A stretch of DNA of 64,000 nt from CAVRXQ01 sp963725215 (GTDB lineage: Bacteria; Actinomycetota; Acidimicrobiia; Acidimicrobiales; Bog-793): contig CAVRXQ010000003.1 in assembly GCA_963725215.1 (NCBI GenBank), forward strand, positions 76,116 through 140,115. Reading direction: 5' to 3'. Below the pieces are notes generated by a model. It searched no databases, had not been told where the DNA came from, and saw only the letters and a program-made list of their open reading frames with translations. Every line of letters starts with the position of its first letter. The stretch's first letter is position 1. The position numbers and the translations under genes are program-made. This document shows positions 26,391 to 35,841 of the stretch, in pieces.

Positions 26391-27146
26391 ATGAAAGTCG
26401 CGGGAATCCAGTGCGATCTCGCTTGGGAAGACAGAGACGCGAACCACAAGCGCCTGCGTCCGCTGATCGAGGATGCCGCGCACGACGGTGCCGGACTCGT
26501 CCTTCTCCCCGAGATGTTCCCGACGGGGTTTTCGATGGCCACCGAGCAGATCGCGGAAGACCCCGACGGCGAGACCGCGCACTTCCTCCACGACGTGGCC
26601 TCCGACACCAGCGCCTTCGTCGGCGGCTCGTTCGCCTGCCGCTCGCCGGGACACAAAAAGCCGACGAACCGCTTTCTTGTCTGCGGGCCGCGTGGTGAAG
26701 AGGTCTTCTACGACAAGATCCACCCCTTCACCTACGGGGGCGAGACCGAGCACTATTCCTCGGGCGACCGCGACGTCGCGTTCGAAGTCGAGGGGATCCG
26801 CTTCACCCCGTTCGTCTGCTACGACCTCCGCTTCGCCGACTGGTTCTGGAACGCGGCCATGTCGACCGACTGCTACACGGTCGTCGCCAACTGGCCCGCG
26901 CCTCGACAGGCGCACTGGGACGACCTGTTGCGCGCCCGCGCGATCGAGAACCAGGCCTACGTCATCGGCGTGAACCGCGTTGGCGTGGGAGGCCGTCTCG
27001 AATACGTCGGGGGCAGCGTCGTCTACGGGCCCTTCGGCGAGACGATCGCCAAGGCGGGGTCCGAGGAGACGACCCTCAGCGCGGAGATCGACCCGTCGCG
27101 CGTCGCGGAGATCCGCGCCCGCTTCCCGTTCCTCGCCGACCGCTGA
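26391..27146 (+). CDS. Carbon-nitrogen hydrolase (nitrilase superfamily, omega-amidase-like)
   Basis: A 251-residue enzyme with the Glu-Lys-Cys triad in order: LLPEMFPTGFS, YDKIHPF and FVCYDLRFADWF. The layout matches the YafV/omega-amidase branch, which hydrolyses alpha-keto amides or deaminated glutathione as a repair function. The ATG at 26391 is preceded by GAGGGGAG. It is divergent from the S4-domain gene with about 100 bases between them. Confidence 0.92.
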   Translation: MKVAGIQCDLAWEDRDANHKRLRPLIEDAAHDGAGLVLLPEMFPTGFSMATEQIAEDPDGETAHFLHDVASDTSAFVGGSFACRSPGHKKPTNRFLVCGPRGEEVFYDKIHPFTYGGETEHYSSGDRDVAFEVEGIRFTPFVCYDLRFADWFWNAAMSTDCYTVVANWPAPRQAHWDDLLRARAIENQAYVIGVNRVGVGGRLEYVGGSVVYGPFGETIAKAGSEETTLSAEIDPSRVAEIRARFPFLADR

Positions 27147-27176
27147 GGCCCCGTAGCAGACCATTCCGACGGAGCG

Positions 27177-28034
27177 ATGGTGGCAGCTGGCGCCCGAGGC
27201 GGCTCATGGAGGACGAGTGCAGACTGGGATGAGTTCGCGGCGTTCGCGCGGGGATTCCTCGCAACAGATCCGGAGACAAACACGCTTTCGATCACGGTGC
27301 TCGACGCCGTGATCTCGGGCCGCTTTCGCGACCCTCCCCCGATATTCGGCTGGCACGAAGAGGGACCAGTCGTCGACGGCGCGTTCTTGATGACCCCGCC
27401 GCACGAGCTGATCCTCGTCGCCAGCATCGACGAAGCCGCGGACCTTGGTCGTGAGCTGCGCGACGGCGCCTTGGTCGTCCCAGGCGTCAACTCACAGCCT
27501 GACGTCGGACGGGCGTTCGCGGCCGCTTACCTCGCGCAATCGGTAAGAGTCGCCGAATTGAAGACCCACATGGCGCTGTACCGGCTGGAGGAACTCGTCG
27601 AAGCGCCGTTTGGCGCCGAAGGAGGTCCGCGCCTTGCGACGAGCGACGACTTCGAGCTGTGCCTTTCCTACTTCAACGACATGCGCTCCGAGGTTGGAGG
27701 CGGCGTCACGGGCGATCAGCCCGACCTCGTTCAGCGACGAATCTCGGGCGGGCTCGTTTGGCTTTGGGAGGCCGACGGAGAAGCGGTTTCGCTCGCATCG
27801 CGCGCGCCGGAGTCGGCGGGCGTCGCGAGGGTCGGGCCGGTCTACACGCCGCCGAGTTGGCGCCGGCGCGGCTTCGCGTCGGCCGTCACCCACGCGTGCA
27901 CGAAGGACGCGCTCGACCACGGTGCAAGAAGTGTGGTGCTGTTCACCGACCTCACGAATCCGACCTCCAACGCGATCTACCAGTCGATCGGCTTTCGGCC
28001 GATCGGCGAACGCCTCGTGCTCGGATTCGGGTGA
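27177..28034 (+). CDS. GNAT-family acetyltransferase
   Basis: A 285-residue protein. The C-terminal GNAT domain shows RVGPVYTPPSWRRRGFASAV (acetyl-CoA loop, R-x-x-G-x-A), then LFTDLTNPTSNAIYQSIGF (motif B). The N-terminal 140 residues form a second, degenerate GNAT-like half, common in this subfamily. It follows the nitrilase gene by 30 bases on the same strand and may share its transcript. Substrate unknown. Confidence 0.9.
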   Translation: MVAAGARGGSWRTSADWDEFAAFARGFLATDPETNTLSITVLDAVISGRFRDPPPIFGWHEEGPVVDGAFLMTPPHELILVASIDEAADLGRELRDGALVVPGVNSQPDVGRAFAAAYLAQSVRVAELKTHMALYRLEELVEAPFGAEGGPRLATSDDFELCLSYFNDMRSEVGGGVTGDQPDLVQRRISGGLVWLWEADGEAVSLASRAPESAGVARVGPVYTPPSWRRRGFASAVTHACTKDALDHGARSVVLFTDLTNPTSNAIYQSIGFRPIGERLVLGFG

Positions 28035-28103
28035 AACCGCCTTCGTTGACCGTCAAAAAGATGCCGCGATCGGAAAAGGGCTGATCCGGACTTGCGGTTC
28101 GAA

Positions 28104-30596
28104 TCAGGGATCGGGGTAGTCGGTCATCTGGTGCACGAGGCCGACCCAGTCGGGGATCGCTTGACCGTCGCGTAGGAGCGTCGCCGTCTTGCCGGTGACG
28201 CCAGCCCGTCGAAGACGCTTTATCTCCTTCTGGCGCGCCCGCAGGAACTGCTGGGCGGTCTTGTAGCCGTGCTCGCGCAAGACGGCCTTGCGCGCTCTCG
28301 CGGCGCGCCCCGACGCCTCGCCGGGAGACTCGTATACCCGGCGCATCTGCTCGGCCGCCGCGTCGATGTCCGGCTCGCCCCAGATGCTGTCTGGTGGATA
28401 GGGCGGAGAGCCGCGCCCGACACGAGAACGACCCGCGGGGACGAGAAAGGCGATTTCGTCTGACATGAAATCGAGGTTGCCCGAGTACCCGGTCGCGATC
28501 ACCGGGACCCCGAGTGCCATCGACTCCGCGAGCGTGAGGCCGAACCCCTCCGAGCGGTGCAAGGACACGTAGCAGTTCGCCCTCGCCAACATGGCGCTGC
28601 ACTCCGCCGAGGAGTAGTAGGCGTCGACGAAAAAGATGTCCGGACGATCACCGATCGCGTCGCGAATCCCCGCCGCGTCGACGGTCCGTTCGTCGGCGTT
28701 GATCGACTTCAAAACGAGGCTCGGTCCCTCTCCCGGATCGAACGCCCGACAGAAGGCTTTGATCAGGCCGAGCGGGTTTTTTCGCGAGACCGTGCTCAAG
28801 AAGTCGAACATGAAAAAGAAGACGAATCCTTCCGGCATGCCGAGGCGAGCAACATCGATCGAGGGATCGACTTCGGGAACCTCGACGGGATAGCCGACGA
28901 CGAACACCGGGACGTCGGTGATCGTGCGAATCGCCCGAGCGCAGTAGTCACTCGGCACCCAGATCTCGTCCAAAAAGCGCGCCACGTCGCCCATCTGGGG
29001 TGGCGGGTTCTCCGTTTCCCACGCCCAGCAGCCGACGCTGTAGCGCCCGTCGAAGAAGTCCGGACCGACAAGCCGGGAGAAATAGACGAACTGGTCCGCG
29101 TTGACGCAAACGACGTTGGTCGAAAGATTTGTCGCCGTCTCTGAGTCGGTGACCGACACGTCGTGCTGGCGGCTCCGTGTGAGCGAGAACGAGAACCCGC
29201 TGCTCGCGACGCGAGCCCTTCGCATCGCGACGAGGAAACGACGCGCAGCGTCTCCGATCCCGAGTTCGGCGCGCAAGTAGCCGGTGACCAAAAAGCCGTC
29301 ACGAAGCGAACCCGGCGGGTCCCACTTCGGTAGCTCGATCGTCGGCCAGGCCCCGCGCTCGTACGCCTCCTCGATGACCTCAGGCGGGATCCGGTACTCG
29401 TGGTGCGCCCAGTCGCGCGCCCAGTCCCTGAAGCCAGACGCGTCGGCGAGTGAGAGTTCGGGGAACGCGGCACGGAGGTCGGCACGGGCTTGATAGATCC
29501 CATAGAAGAACCGAGCCGTGTTCGGCGCGCGGTCATTCGCCGGTTCAACCGAAGCCAGCCAGCGGTAGAACGCCGGCAAGGTCGCCGGGTTGAAGGGGTC
29601 CGGTGGAGGCTCGTATTTCAGCCCTTCCACCGCCGCGACCACCGCGTCGCGCACGCTTTGTCGGATCCTGCGGTTCATCGCGAACTCGTCGGGCAACTTC
29701 GCCCATCGGTATTCAGCGAGCACAGACGAGTCGGATCCGGCCGCTTGCAGCTCGCTCGCGTACGAGCGACACAACGATTTCATCGCATCGTCCTCGGCGA
29801 GGATCGGACCTCCCGAGGAGTCTCCTTCTGGGAGAAGCGCCCACGGACGGGTCGGGTCGAAGCCGTCGAAGTGGAAGATGACGAGCGGGTCGTTCTCGAC
29901 GAAGTATCGCCCGTCGCGCCGGGTGAGCCTGCGGGTGTGCAGGTGCCAGTGGCCGACGCCCATGCCCGCTCGATCCATCACGGCGACGTCGATCTCTCCG
30001 ACCCCGAGTGCGTCGAAGTCGTCGTGCATCGAGTCACCGAAGATCACCTGCGGGTGCGCCCCGATGCGGGCTCGGGAGTGGACCGCTGTCAGCCACTCGC
30101 GCGCGCGCTCGTTCGCTCCGAGAAAGCCGGGCGTCCAGACGCGCAGTTCTTCGGGATGCTCGGCGTGGCTCCGGGCGCCTTCGGATTCTTCGGTCGCCGT
30201 CGCGAGCGGGACACGAACGACGGCGTGGGAAGAGAGCGCATCCGCGACCACGCCGAGATCTCGGAACAGCACCGAGTCGGGGGAAAGGAACAGCGCGCCA
30301 TCGACATCCGCGTCGTCCAGGCACGCGAGCATCAGCTTCGGTCGTACCCAGAGCGAGAGCTCGCTCGCCGACAGGTGCGCGGCGGCGATATGGAACTCCT
30401 CTTCGGTGATGCCGATGTCGAGCGCGCGGACGCGCTCGAACTCAGACGGGGCCGGCTCCGACTCGCTGGACGGATCGTCGAGGACGACGACTCGAAGGCG
30501 CTCGCCGCCGTGATGCTCGGTGACCGATCGCGCGAGCACGCGAACGGGCGCCAGTTGTGCCTGCGTCGCGACCGAACAGACGCGCAACCTCGTCAT
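28104..30596 (-). CDS. Large two-domain glycosyltransferase (GT8-like plus GT4)
   Basis: An 830-residue protein. Residues 1-300 resemble a GT-A nucleotide-sugar transferase: RVCSVATQAQLAPVRVLARS, a DDADVDGALFLSPDSVLF stretch in the place of a DxD site, and an IFHFDGFDPTRPW segment. Residues about 330-800 contain a GT-B/GT4 enzyme: VTGYLRAELGIGDAARR, SRKNPLGLIKAF, and the nucleotide-sugar site LHRSEGFGLTLAESMALGVP. No signal or membrane segment is seen, so it acts in the cytoplasm, probably on surface polysaccharide. Its stop-to-start overlap with a broken MFS fragment upstream (TCAT) is probably accidental. Confidence 0.88.
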   Translation of the reverse strand: MTRLRVCSVATQAQLAPVRVLARSVTEHHGGERLRVVVLDDPSSESEPAPSEFERVRALDIGITEEEFHIAAAHLSASELSLWVRPKLMLACLDDADVDGALFLSPDSVLFRDLGVVADALSSHAVVRVPLATATEESEGARSHAEHPEELRVWTPGFLGANERAREWLTAVHSRARIGAHPQVIFGDSMHDDFDALGVGEIDVAVMDRAGMGVGHWHLHTRRLTRRDGRYFVENDPLVIFHFDGFDPTRPWALLPEGDSSGGPILAEDDAMKSLCRSYASELQAAGSDSSVLAEYRWAKLPDEFAMNRRIRQSVRDAVVAAVEGLKYEPPPDPFNPATLPAFYRWLASVEPANDRAPNTARFFYGIYQARADLRAAFPELSLADASGFRDWARDWAHHEYRIPPEVIEEAYERGAWPTIELPKWDPPGSLRDGFLVTGYLRAELGIGDAARRFLVAMRRARVASSGFSFSLTRSRQHDVSVTDSETATNLSTNVVCVNADQFVYFSRLVGPDFFDGRYSVGCWAWETENPPPQMGDVARFLDEIWVPSDYCARAIRTITDVPVFVVGYPVEVPEVDPSIDVARLGMPEGFVFFFMFDFLSTVSRKNPLGLIKAFCRAFDPGEGPSLVLKSINADERTVDAAGIRDAIGDRPDIFFVDAYYSSAECSAMLARANCYVSLHRSEGFGLTLAESMALGVPVIATGYSGNLDFMSDEIAFLVPAGRSRVGRGSPPYPPDSIWGEPDIDAAAEQMRRVYESPGEASGRAARARKAVLREHGYKTAQQFLRARQKEIKRLRRAGVTGKTATLLRDGQAIPDWVGLVHQMTDYPDP

Positions 30597-30994
30597 CAGC
30601 TCAGCTCGCGCGCCGCGAGGAGTCCGCGCATCTCCGAACGTGCGGCGCGGACGTGCTGCGCCACGGTGGCCGAGGCGTCAATTCCAACTCGAAAGCAACG
30701 GGCAGGAAGTCCGTGCGGATGAGAGTACGCACCGCGAGCGCCAGACACCATCGACGAGCCCTCAGACGTCTGCGGTGGCAGCCACCGGCAGCGGTCGTGC
30801 GTTGTCGATCTCCGGCGAGAGGGACTCTCCGTTCCCCCGATTAACAGCCCGGCGATCCCGAGCGAGATCCCGCGGACCTGGTGCAGGTAGATGAGGAGGA
30901 ACGGCATCGTGAGTCCGCTGCCCAAGACGGACACGAAGTTCGCCGCGAGCAAAGCGCGGAGGTGTCGCGGAATTCGCTCTCGGGACTCGACCAT
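30596..30994 (-). pseudogene. MFS transporter 5' remnant
   Basis: The first 45 residues of this frame (HLRALLAANFVSVLGSGLTM, then PFLLIYLHQVRGISLGIAGLL) are the first two helices of an MFS permease. After about 30840 the similarity stops and the rest is Arg/Ser-rich with no membrane segment. No continuation of the transporter is seen in the other frames nearby. I read it as a truncated gene joined to unrelated sequence; the last 30 residues could be the end of another lost protein. Confidence 0.65.
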
Positions 30995-31095
30995 CGGTTC
31001 ATTGTCACATCCCGCCCGGCGGGCCTAGACGGGGTGACGTGTGTCGATGAGCGTCCTGCAAAAAAAGTTGCACGGTGCGCGCGACGCCGCTTCCG

Positions 31096-32427
31096 TTACA
31101 CGGATTCGACGCGCTCTTCGATCACTTCGAGTTGCGCGACGACTTTGTCCGCATCTCCGACGACGATGGTCGAAAGCTGAGAGGGCGCGAGGTAGCGGCG
31201 AGCCGCATCGTTCGCTTCGGCGAGCGAAACACGGCTCAGTTTCGCGGGATACGAACCGAGGTAGCTCGGTTCGACGCCGTCGGCCAAAAGACGCGCGAGC
31301 GTCGACGCCAATCCGGCTTGGGTCGCGGTCGAATAGAGGAACGAACCGATTGCGTAGCGGCGCGACGCGTCGAGCTCATCTTGAACCAACCCTGATGTCG
31401 CGACGCGCCCGAGCTCGTAACGGGTTTCGACGAGCGAGGCCGCCGTCGCCTCGGTCGCGACTTCGGCGGAGAACGTCGACACGGACCCGGCGCGACCGTG
31501 TCGCACCCGAAGCCGCGGGGAGTACGAGTAGCCGTTGCGCTCGCGCAGGTTGGCGACGAGCCGAGAGGTGAACATGCCTCCTGTCGCCAGCGTCGCGAGC
31601 ATCATCGCCGGCCAATCCGGTGACATCCGGTCGGGCGCCGCCCCGCCGATCCTCAAGTTGCTCTGGACCGCTCCAGGTCGATCCCGAAGCGAGAGCGGGG
31701 CGGGTTCGACGCCTTTTACGCGGGCGAGCTTCGTCGATTTGCGCCGCGATGTCGCGATCCACTCGCCGAGCGCGTCCTCGGCGACACGGGCGACTTTTCG
31801 CGCTTCAACGTCCCCGACGACGACGATCTGCGCACCTTTCGACGACAGCATCGTTCGGTACAGGTCGCGAAGCACCGGGCTGCTGACGCGACGAATCGCG
31901 GCGGGCCGGGGGATGCGTGTCGCGTACGGATGACCAGGAAACATCGTCTCGTCGAACACCTCATCTGCGATCACCCCCGGCCTGCTGAGCACGATCTCGA
32001 CCTCGTCCGCGGTGCGCGTCCGATCGGCGCTCACCTCAGATGCCGGGAACGTCGCCTCGGCGAGAACCTCGTCTATAAGCGCGAACAGCTCGGTCAGGTT
32101 CGAAGCGAGAGCGGACGCCCCGACGACGAATGTGTCGCGGTCGACGTACGCGCCGAGTGAGCCGCCGAGTCGCTCGATCGCCGAGGCGATTTCGTTGCGA
32201 TCAAGACGCTCGGTCCCCGCGAGGAGCGACTCCGAAAGCACAAGTGGCTCGGCGGGACTCGTGATCTGATCAGAAGACATCGGCAACACGATCCGCACCT
32301 CGACGAGCGGCACGCTCGGGCGCCGAACGGCCACCACGCGCACACCGCCTTCGATCTCTGCCGAAACGATCGACGGTGCCTTTGGCGCCGCGAGGTCGCG
32401 CACCGGCGGGCGCACATTGGTCGTCAT
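31096..32427 (-). CDS. M16-family peptidase-like subunit, non-catalytic
   Basis: A 443-residue M16-fold protein: VRVVAVRRPSVPLVEVRIVLP at the start, NEIASAIERLGGSLGAYVDRD, then the second half GGMFTSRLVANLRERNGYSYS. The zinc motif HxxEH is absent; the aligned position reads VLSESLLAG. It is therefore likely the partner subunit of the catalytic M16 peptidase encoded 10 bases upstream, as in mitochondrial-processing-peptidase-like heterodimers. The ATG at 32427 lacks a clear ribosome-binding site; a GTG 18 bases earlier is possible. Confidence 0.9.
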   Translation of the reverse strand: MTTNVRPPVRDLAAPKAPSIVSAEIEGGVRVVAVRRPSVPLVEVRIVLPMSSDQITSPAEPLVLSESLLAGTERLDRNEIASAIERLGGSLGAYVDRDTFVVGASALASNLTELFALIDEVLAEATFPASEVSADRTRTADEVEIVLSRPGVIADEVFDETMFPGHPYATRIPRPAAIRRVSSPVLRDLYRTMLSSKGAQIVVVGDVEARKVARVAEDALGEWIATSRRKSTKLARVKGVEPAPLSLRDRPGAVQSNLRIGGAAPDRMSPDWPAMMLATLATGGMFTSRLVANLRERNGYSYSPRLRVRHGRAGSVSTFSAEVATEATAASLVETRYELGRVATSGLVQDELDASRRYAIGSFLYSTATQAGLASTLARLLADGVEPSYLGSYPAKLSRVSLAEANDAARRYLAPSQLSTIVVGDADKVVAQLEVIEERVESV

Positions 32428-32437
32428 CGGTGGGTGC

Positions 32438-33733
32438 TCATGAACGTCGGCGCTTCGACGGACGGATCTCGACGACCGCTTGGCGTTGCGACGAAAGATC
32501 TGCCGCGGCAAGCGCGACGTCGCCTGCGCTGATCTCGGAGACCTTCGCCGGGATCTCGTCGATCAGTTCGGCTCGGCCGTGGATGACTTCGAGGCAGGCG
32601 AGCGAGACCGAACGCTGCAGCAAAGAGTCGAGCGCGCGGAAGAACCCGGACCGCCACTTGATCGCGACCCGCTCGAGCTCGTCCTCGGTCGGACCGTCGT
32701 TCGCGAGCCTGGTCATTTCCTCGTCGATCACGCCGATGATCTGAGCGGTGCGCTTCACGCCGGGGTGGTGCACGACGACTTGGAACAGCATCGGGTCGCG
32801 CATGAATATCGCGTCCTCGCCGAACACTCCGAGCTGACACCCCACGTCGGTCACGCTCCGGTCCTTGTGCACGAGTCGACTGCGGAGCCGGCTCGCTTCG
32901 CCGCTCGATAGCACGCTTGCGACGATCGAGTATGCGAGGTTTTGATCGAAATCTCTCACCGGATCCGGCGTGCGCAGCCCGATGACGAACGCCGGTTGCG
33001 GCCCGATCGGGTCGTCGATCACCTTGCGGCGTGGCTCGCGAAGCGGGGGCTCGGGCCATGGCCCGTGCGGCGGCGTCGCAACCCGCGGGATCTGATCGAA
33101 GTGACGCTCGGCGAGGCGGACGACCTCTTGGGGGTCGCAGTCGCCCGCCACGGCGAGGACGGCGTTCTCGGGCGAGTAGTAGCTCTTGTGGAAGGCGACC
33201 GCGTCGGAGACGGTCGCCTCTTCGAGATGTGAGAAGTCGCCGTAGCCGTTGTGCGAGTTCGGGTACGTGTCGAAGGCGAGCGCGGGGAGGACGATCCAGG
33301 GGAACCCCCCATAGGGCTGGTTCAACACGTTCACCTTGATCTCTTCTTCGACGACCGAGATCTGGTTCTTCAGGTTCTCTTCGGTGATCGCCGGCGCCGC
33401 CATGCGATCGGCTTCGAGGAACAGCGCAAGGTCGAGCGCGCCGGAGGGAAGAGTCTCGTAGTACGCGGTCAGGTCGGCGAGCGTGTGCCCGTTGAACACG
33501 CCGCCGGAAGATTCGACGAGACGGATGTGTTCGACCTTGGCCACGTTGCGCGAGCCCTGGAACATCATGTGCTCAAACAGGTGCGCGAAGCCCGTACGCC
33601 CTTCGGGCTCGGATCGGAATCCGACGTCGTACGCGACCGCCACGCCGACAAGGGGCGTCGATCGGTCCGGCGCGATGACGACGCGTAGACCGTTGTCGAG
33701 CTGCGTGTGTTCGAGCGTTCGCGCGCCCTTCAT
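32438..33733 (-). CDS. M16-family zinc metallopeptidase, catalytic subunit
   Basis: A 431-residue pitrilysin-type peptidase. The inverted zinc motif is HLFEH at about residues 51-55, with the distal Glu in SVVEEEIKVN about 75 residues later. The N-terminus EHTQLDNGLRVVIAPD and the second-domain motif NLAYSIVASVLSSGEASRL are typical. The ATG at 33733 gives the natural beginning; GTG codons 9 and 39 bases upstream are alternatives. It pairs with the non-catalytic M16 gene downstream. Natural substrates are unknown. Confidence 0.92.
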   Translation of the reverse strand: MKGARTLEHTQLDNGLRVVIAPDRSTPLVGVAVAYDVGFRSEPEGRTGFAHLFEHMMFQGSRNVAKVEHIRLVESSGGVFNGHTLADLTAYYETLPSGALDLALFLEADRMAAPAITEENLKNQISVVEEEIKVNVLNQPYGGFPWIVLPALAFDTYPNSHNGYGDFSHLEEATVSDAVAFHKSYYSPENAVLAVAGDCDPQEVVRLAERHFDQIPRVATPPHGPWPEPPLREPRRKVIDDPIGPQPAFVIGLRTPDPVRDFDQNLAYSIVASVLSSGEASRLRSRLVHKDRSVTDVGCQLGVFGEDAIFMRDPMLFQVVVHHPGVKRTAQIIGVIDEEMTRLANDGPTEDELERVAIKWRSGFFRALDSLLQRSVSLACLEVIHGRAELIDEIPAKVSEISAGDVALAAADLSSQRQAVVEIRPSKRRRS

Positions 33734-33887
33734 CGTGGTCACCCGGGCACGGTAGCGGAGTCGCACGGGCACGACGACGGCCGAGGTCAGATCGCGCTCA
33801 CCTTGCGAACGATCGCAAATCCGTCAGACAATTCGCGATCGAATCACCAGCCGCCGTGAGAGACGGACCGATATCGTCGTTTTTCCA

Positions 33888-34438
33888 ATGAGCAACGAAA
33901 TCGCGAACGCGCGCCGAGAACCTCCCGCCGCGGGCGACGAAACGGCGACACTGCTCGGATCGCTCGAACGTCAGCGGGCGATCTTCGCGTGGAAGTGCTC
34001 CGGCGTGGACGCGAACGGACTCGCCAAGACCTTCGGCCCGTCGACGCTCACCCTCGGTGGTTTGCTCAAACACCTCGCGCTCGTCGAGGACGACTACTTC
34101 ACTCGGCGCCTGCACGGCCGAAAGATCGGGCCGCCCTGGGACTCGATCGACTGGAACGTCGACCCGGATTGGGAATTTCGATCTGCGCGCGAGGACAGCC
34201 CCGATGAACTCATGGCGCTCTGGGAAGGCGCCGTCGCCCGCTCGCCGCGGCTGTCGCCGAAGCGCTCGCCCACGGCGGAGTCGACCAGCTCGGAAAGACC
34301 GTCATGTCGAACGGCGAGACGCCGAGTCTTCGCCGTTACCTGATCGACCTGATCGAGGAGTACTCCCGCCACGTCGGCCACGCCGACCTCATTCGCGAGT
34401 CAGTGGACGGGCTCGTCGGCGAGGATCCTCCTCGCTGA
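33888..34438 (+). pseudogene. DinB-family (DUF664) protein gene with a frameshift
   Basis: The frame from the ATG at 33888 gives TLGGLLKHLALVEDDYF and DSPDELMALWEGAVARS, the DinB/YfiT-like four-helix family with its first metal-ligand His. At about 34243-34248 the frame breaks; one base further the expected end appears, AAVAEALAHGGVDQLG, YLIDLIEEYSRHVGHADLIRE (split over two stretches) and LVGEDPPR, stopping at 34438. Adding one base would restore a protein of about 183 residues. Mutation or assembly indel are both possible. Confidence 0.85.
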
Positions 34439-34458
34439 GCTCCAGATACCCTGCCGAC

Positions 34459-34752
34459 GTGGCGGATTACTTCCTCGTCGAGACTGCGCGCGGCCCTAGA
34501 TGGACGGACAAAAAGGCACGACGCGAACAAGAAGGCTGGGAGTTGCACGCCTCCTTCATGGACGGCTTGGTCGATGAAGGATTCATCGTGATGGGCGGCC
34601 CGGTCGGCGAACTCGACGCGGATCGCGCCCTTCTCGTCGTGAAAGCGCACGACGAAGAAGAAGCGAGAGCGCGGTTGGAATCCGACCCGTGGACCGACAA
34701 CGTGCTCTCGATCGTGAGCATCCGGCCGTGGACGATCTGGCTGCGACGGTGA
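34459..34752 (+). CDS. YCII-domain protein
   Basis: A 97-residue protein beginning VADYFLVETARGPRW, with HASFMDGLVDEGFIVMGGPVG and RLESDPWTDNVLSIVSIRPW, the pattern of the YCII alpha-beta-barrel family (substrate unknown, some members are dehalogenase- or lactone-isomerase-like). The GTG start lies 20 bases after the DinB gene. Its stop overlaps the next start (GTGA), so it is co-translated with the YbaK-like gene. Confidence 0.85.
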   Translation: MADYFLVETARGPRWTDKKARREQEGWELHASFMDGLVDEGFIVMGGPVGELDADRALLVVKAHDEEEARARLESDPWTDNVLSIVSIRPWTIWLRR

Positions 34753-35336
34753 CGAGCGTGGGGCTCAGAATTGGCAACCTCGAAGCGACGCCCGTTCTCG
34801 AACGACCAGACCTCGTCGCCGAGCCGGTATTCGATACCCTCCGGGCACACCCCGATCTGGCCGTCGGTGTCGGCGTTGCCGAGATCGACCCGGCGTGCGC
34901 CGACACCGAGAATTTCTGCGCCGCGTACGGAGTCGACCCCGCCGTCTCGGCCAACTGCGTGATCGTCGCAGGCAAGCGACAGGGCGAGCTGCGCTTCGCG
35001 GCGTGTGTCGTTCTCGCGACCACTCGCACCGACGTCAACACTGTCGTGAGACGTCAACTCGACGTGCGCAAGGTCAGCTTCGCTCCAATCGACGAAGCCG
35101 TGCGACTCGCCGGAATGGAATACGGCGGCATCACGCCGATCGGTCTGCCAAGAACGTGGCCCGTTCTCGTCGATGCGGCGGTAGCGCAGGCGGGCAGGGT
35201 TGTCATCGGCAGCGGCCTTCGACGATCGAAACTGACGGTCCCTACTGACCTCTTTTCGAACCTCACAGAAGTCGTTGTGCTCCCGGGCCTCGGCCAGGCG
35301 AGGCGCGCATCCGACACGCAGATACTCAATCAGTGA
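34749..35336 (+). CDS. YbaK/ProX-type aminoacyl-tRNA deacylase
   Basis: A 195-residue protein whose core VGVAEIDPACADTENFCAAY, VIVAGKRQGELRFAACVVLA, FAPIDEAVRLAGMEYGGITP and GLPRTWPVLVD is the YbaK/EbsC editing-domain family, which clears mischarged tRNA (for example Cys-tRNAPro). Its catalytic-loop Lys is probably the K of VRKVSFAP-like DVRKVSFAP. The GTG overlaps the YCII stop. Confidence 0.88.
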   Translation: MTSVGLRIGNLEATPVLERPDLVAEPVFDTLRAHPDLAVGVGVAEIDPACADTENFCAAYGVDPAVSANCVIVAGKRQGELRFAACVVLATTRTDVNTVVRRQLDVRKVSFAPIDEAVRLAGMEYGGITPIGLPRTWPVLVDAAVAQAGRVVIGSGLRRSKLTVPTDLFSNLTEVVVLPGLGQARRASDTQILNQ

Positions 35337-35350
35337 GGTGACCCGCTCAT

Positions 35351-35609
35351 ATGCGACACGCGACCGAGCAAGACCTCGATCAACTCGAAAGGTTCCTCTC
35401 GGAGCTCCGCGCGAGAGCGCCGACGCGGCTCTTTCGCTCGAGGTTCGAAGGCGTTCCTTCACAGCCACGCTGACGATGGGGATCTCTACGTTGACGTTCG
35501 ACTTGGCAAGGGGCGATTCGATCGGGTACTGGTGACTAGCCCCGAGGAACAAGCCGATCTGGTCGCCCGGATACGCGACGCCCTCCCGCAACCTCGCTTG
35601 AGCGACTGA
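35351..35609 (+). pseudogene. Small conserved-looking protein gene with a frameshift
   Basis: The ATG at 35351 starts MRHATEQDLDQLERFLSELR. Near 35421-35430 the frame fails and the first frame soon stops; one frame over the sequence reads GSFARGSKAFLHSHADDGDL, then YVDVRLGKGRFDRVLVTSPE and LVARIRDALPQPRLSD, ending in TGA at 35609. The joined product of about 86 residues looks like a genuine small cytoplasmic protein of unknown function. One missing base explains the break. It lies 14 bases after the YbaK gene, in the same run as the frameshifted DinB gene. Confidence 0.7.
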
Positions 35610-35841
35610 CGTTCGGAGTGCCAGCGAGCTCGTGTTCGCCTGCGCGTTCTTCTGGAGCCGGAGTCGGGCCGCTCTCACCGTTCCTGTTCGTTCGGCACCG
35701 GGAATTCGGACACTCAGCTACCCGTCAGTCGGTATCGGCTCGGGGGGGGCGGGCTGAGAGGGCTAGCGCGGCGCGCTTGGCGTTAGCAAGGCGATGCGCA
35801 AGACGGTTGAGCGGGCATGGATCGGCGAGCTACAGATGCGG

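Noticed and set aside
28080..28110. A GGTTCGAATC sequence like a tRNA T-arm
   Set aside because: No flanking stems or acceptor sequence can be formed, so it is not a tRNA.
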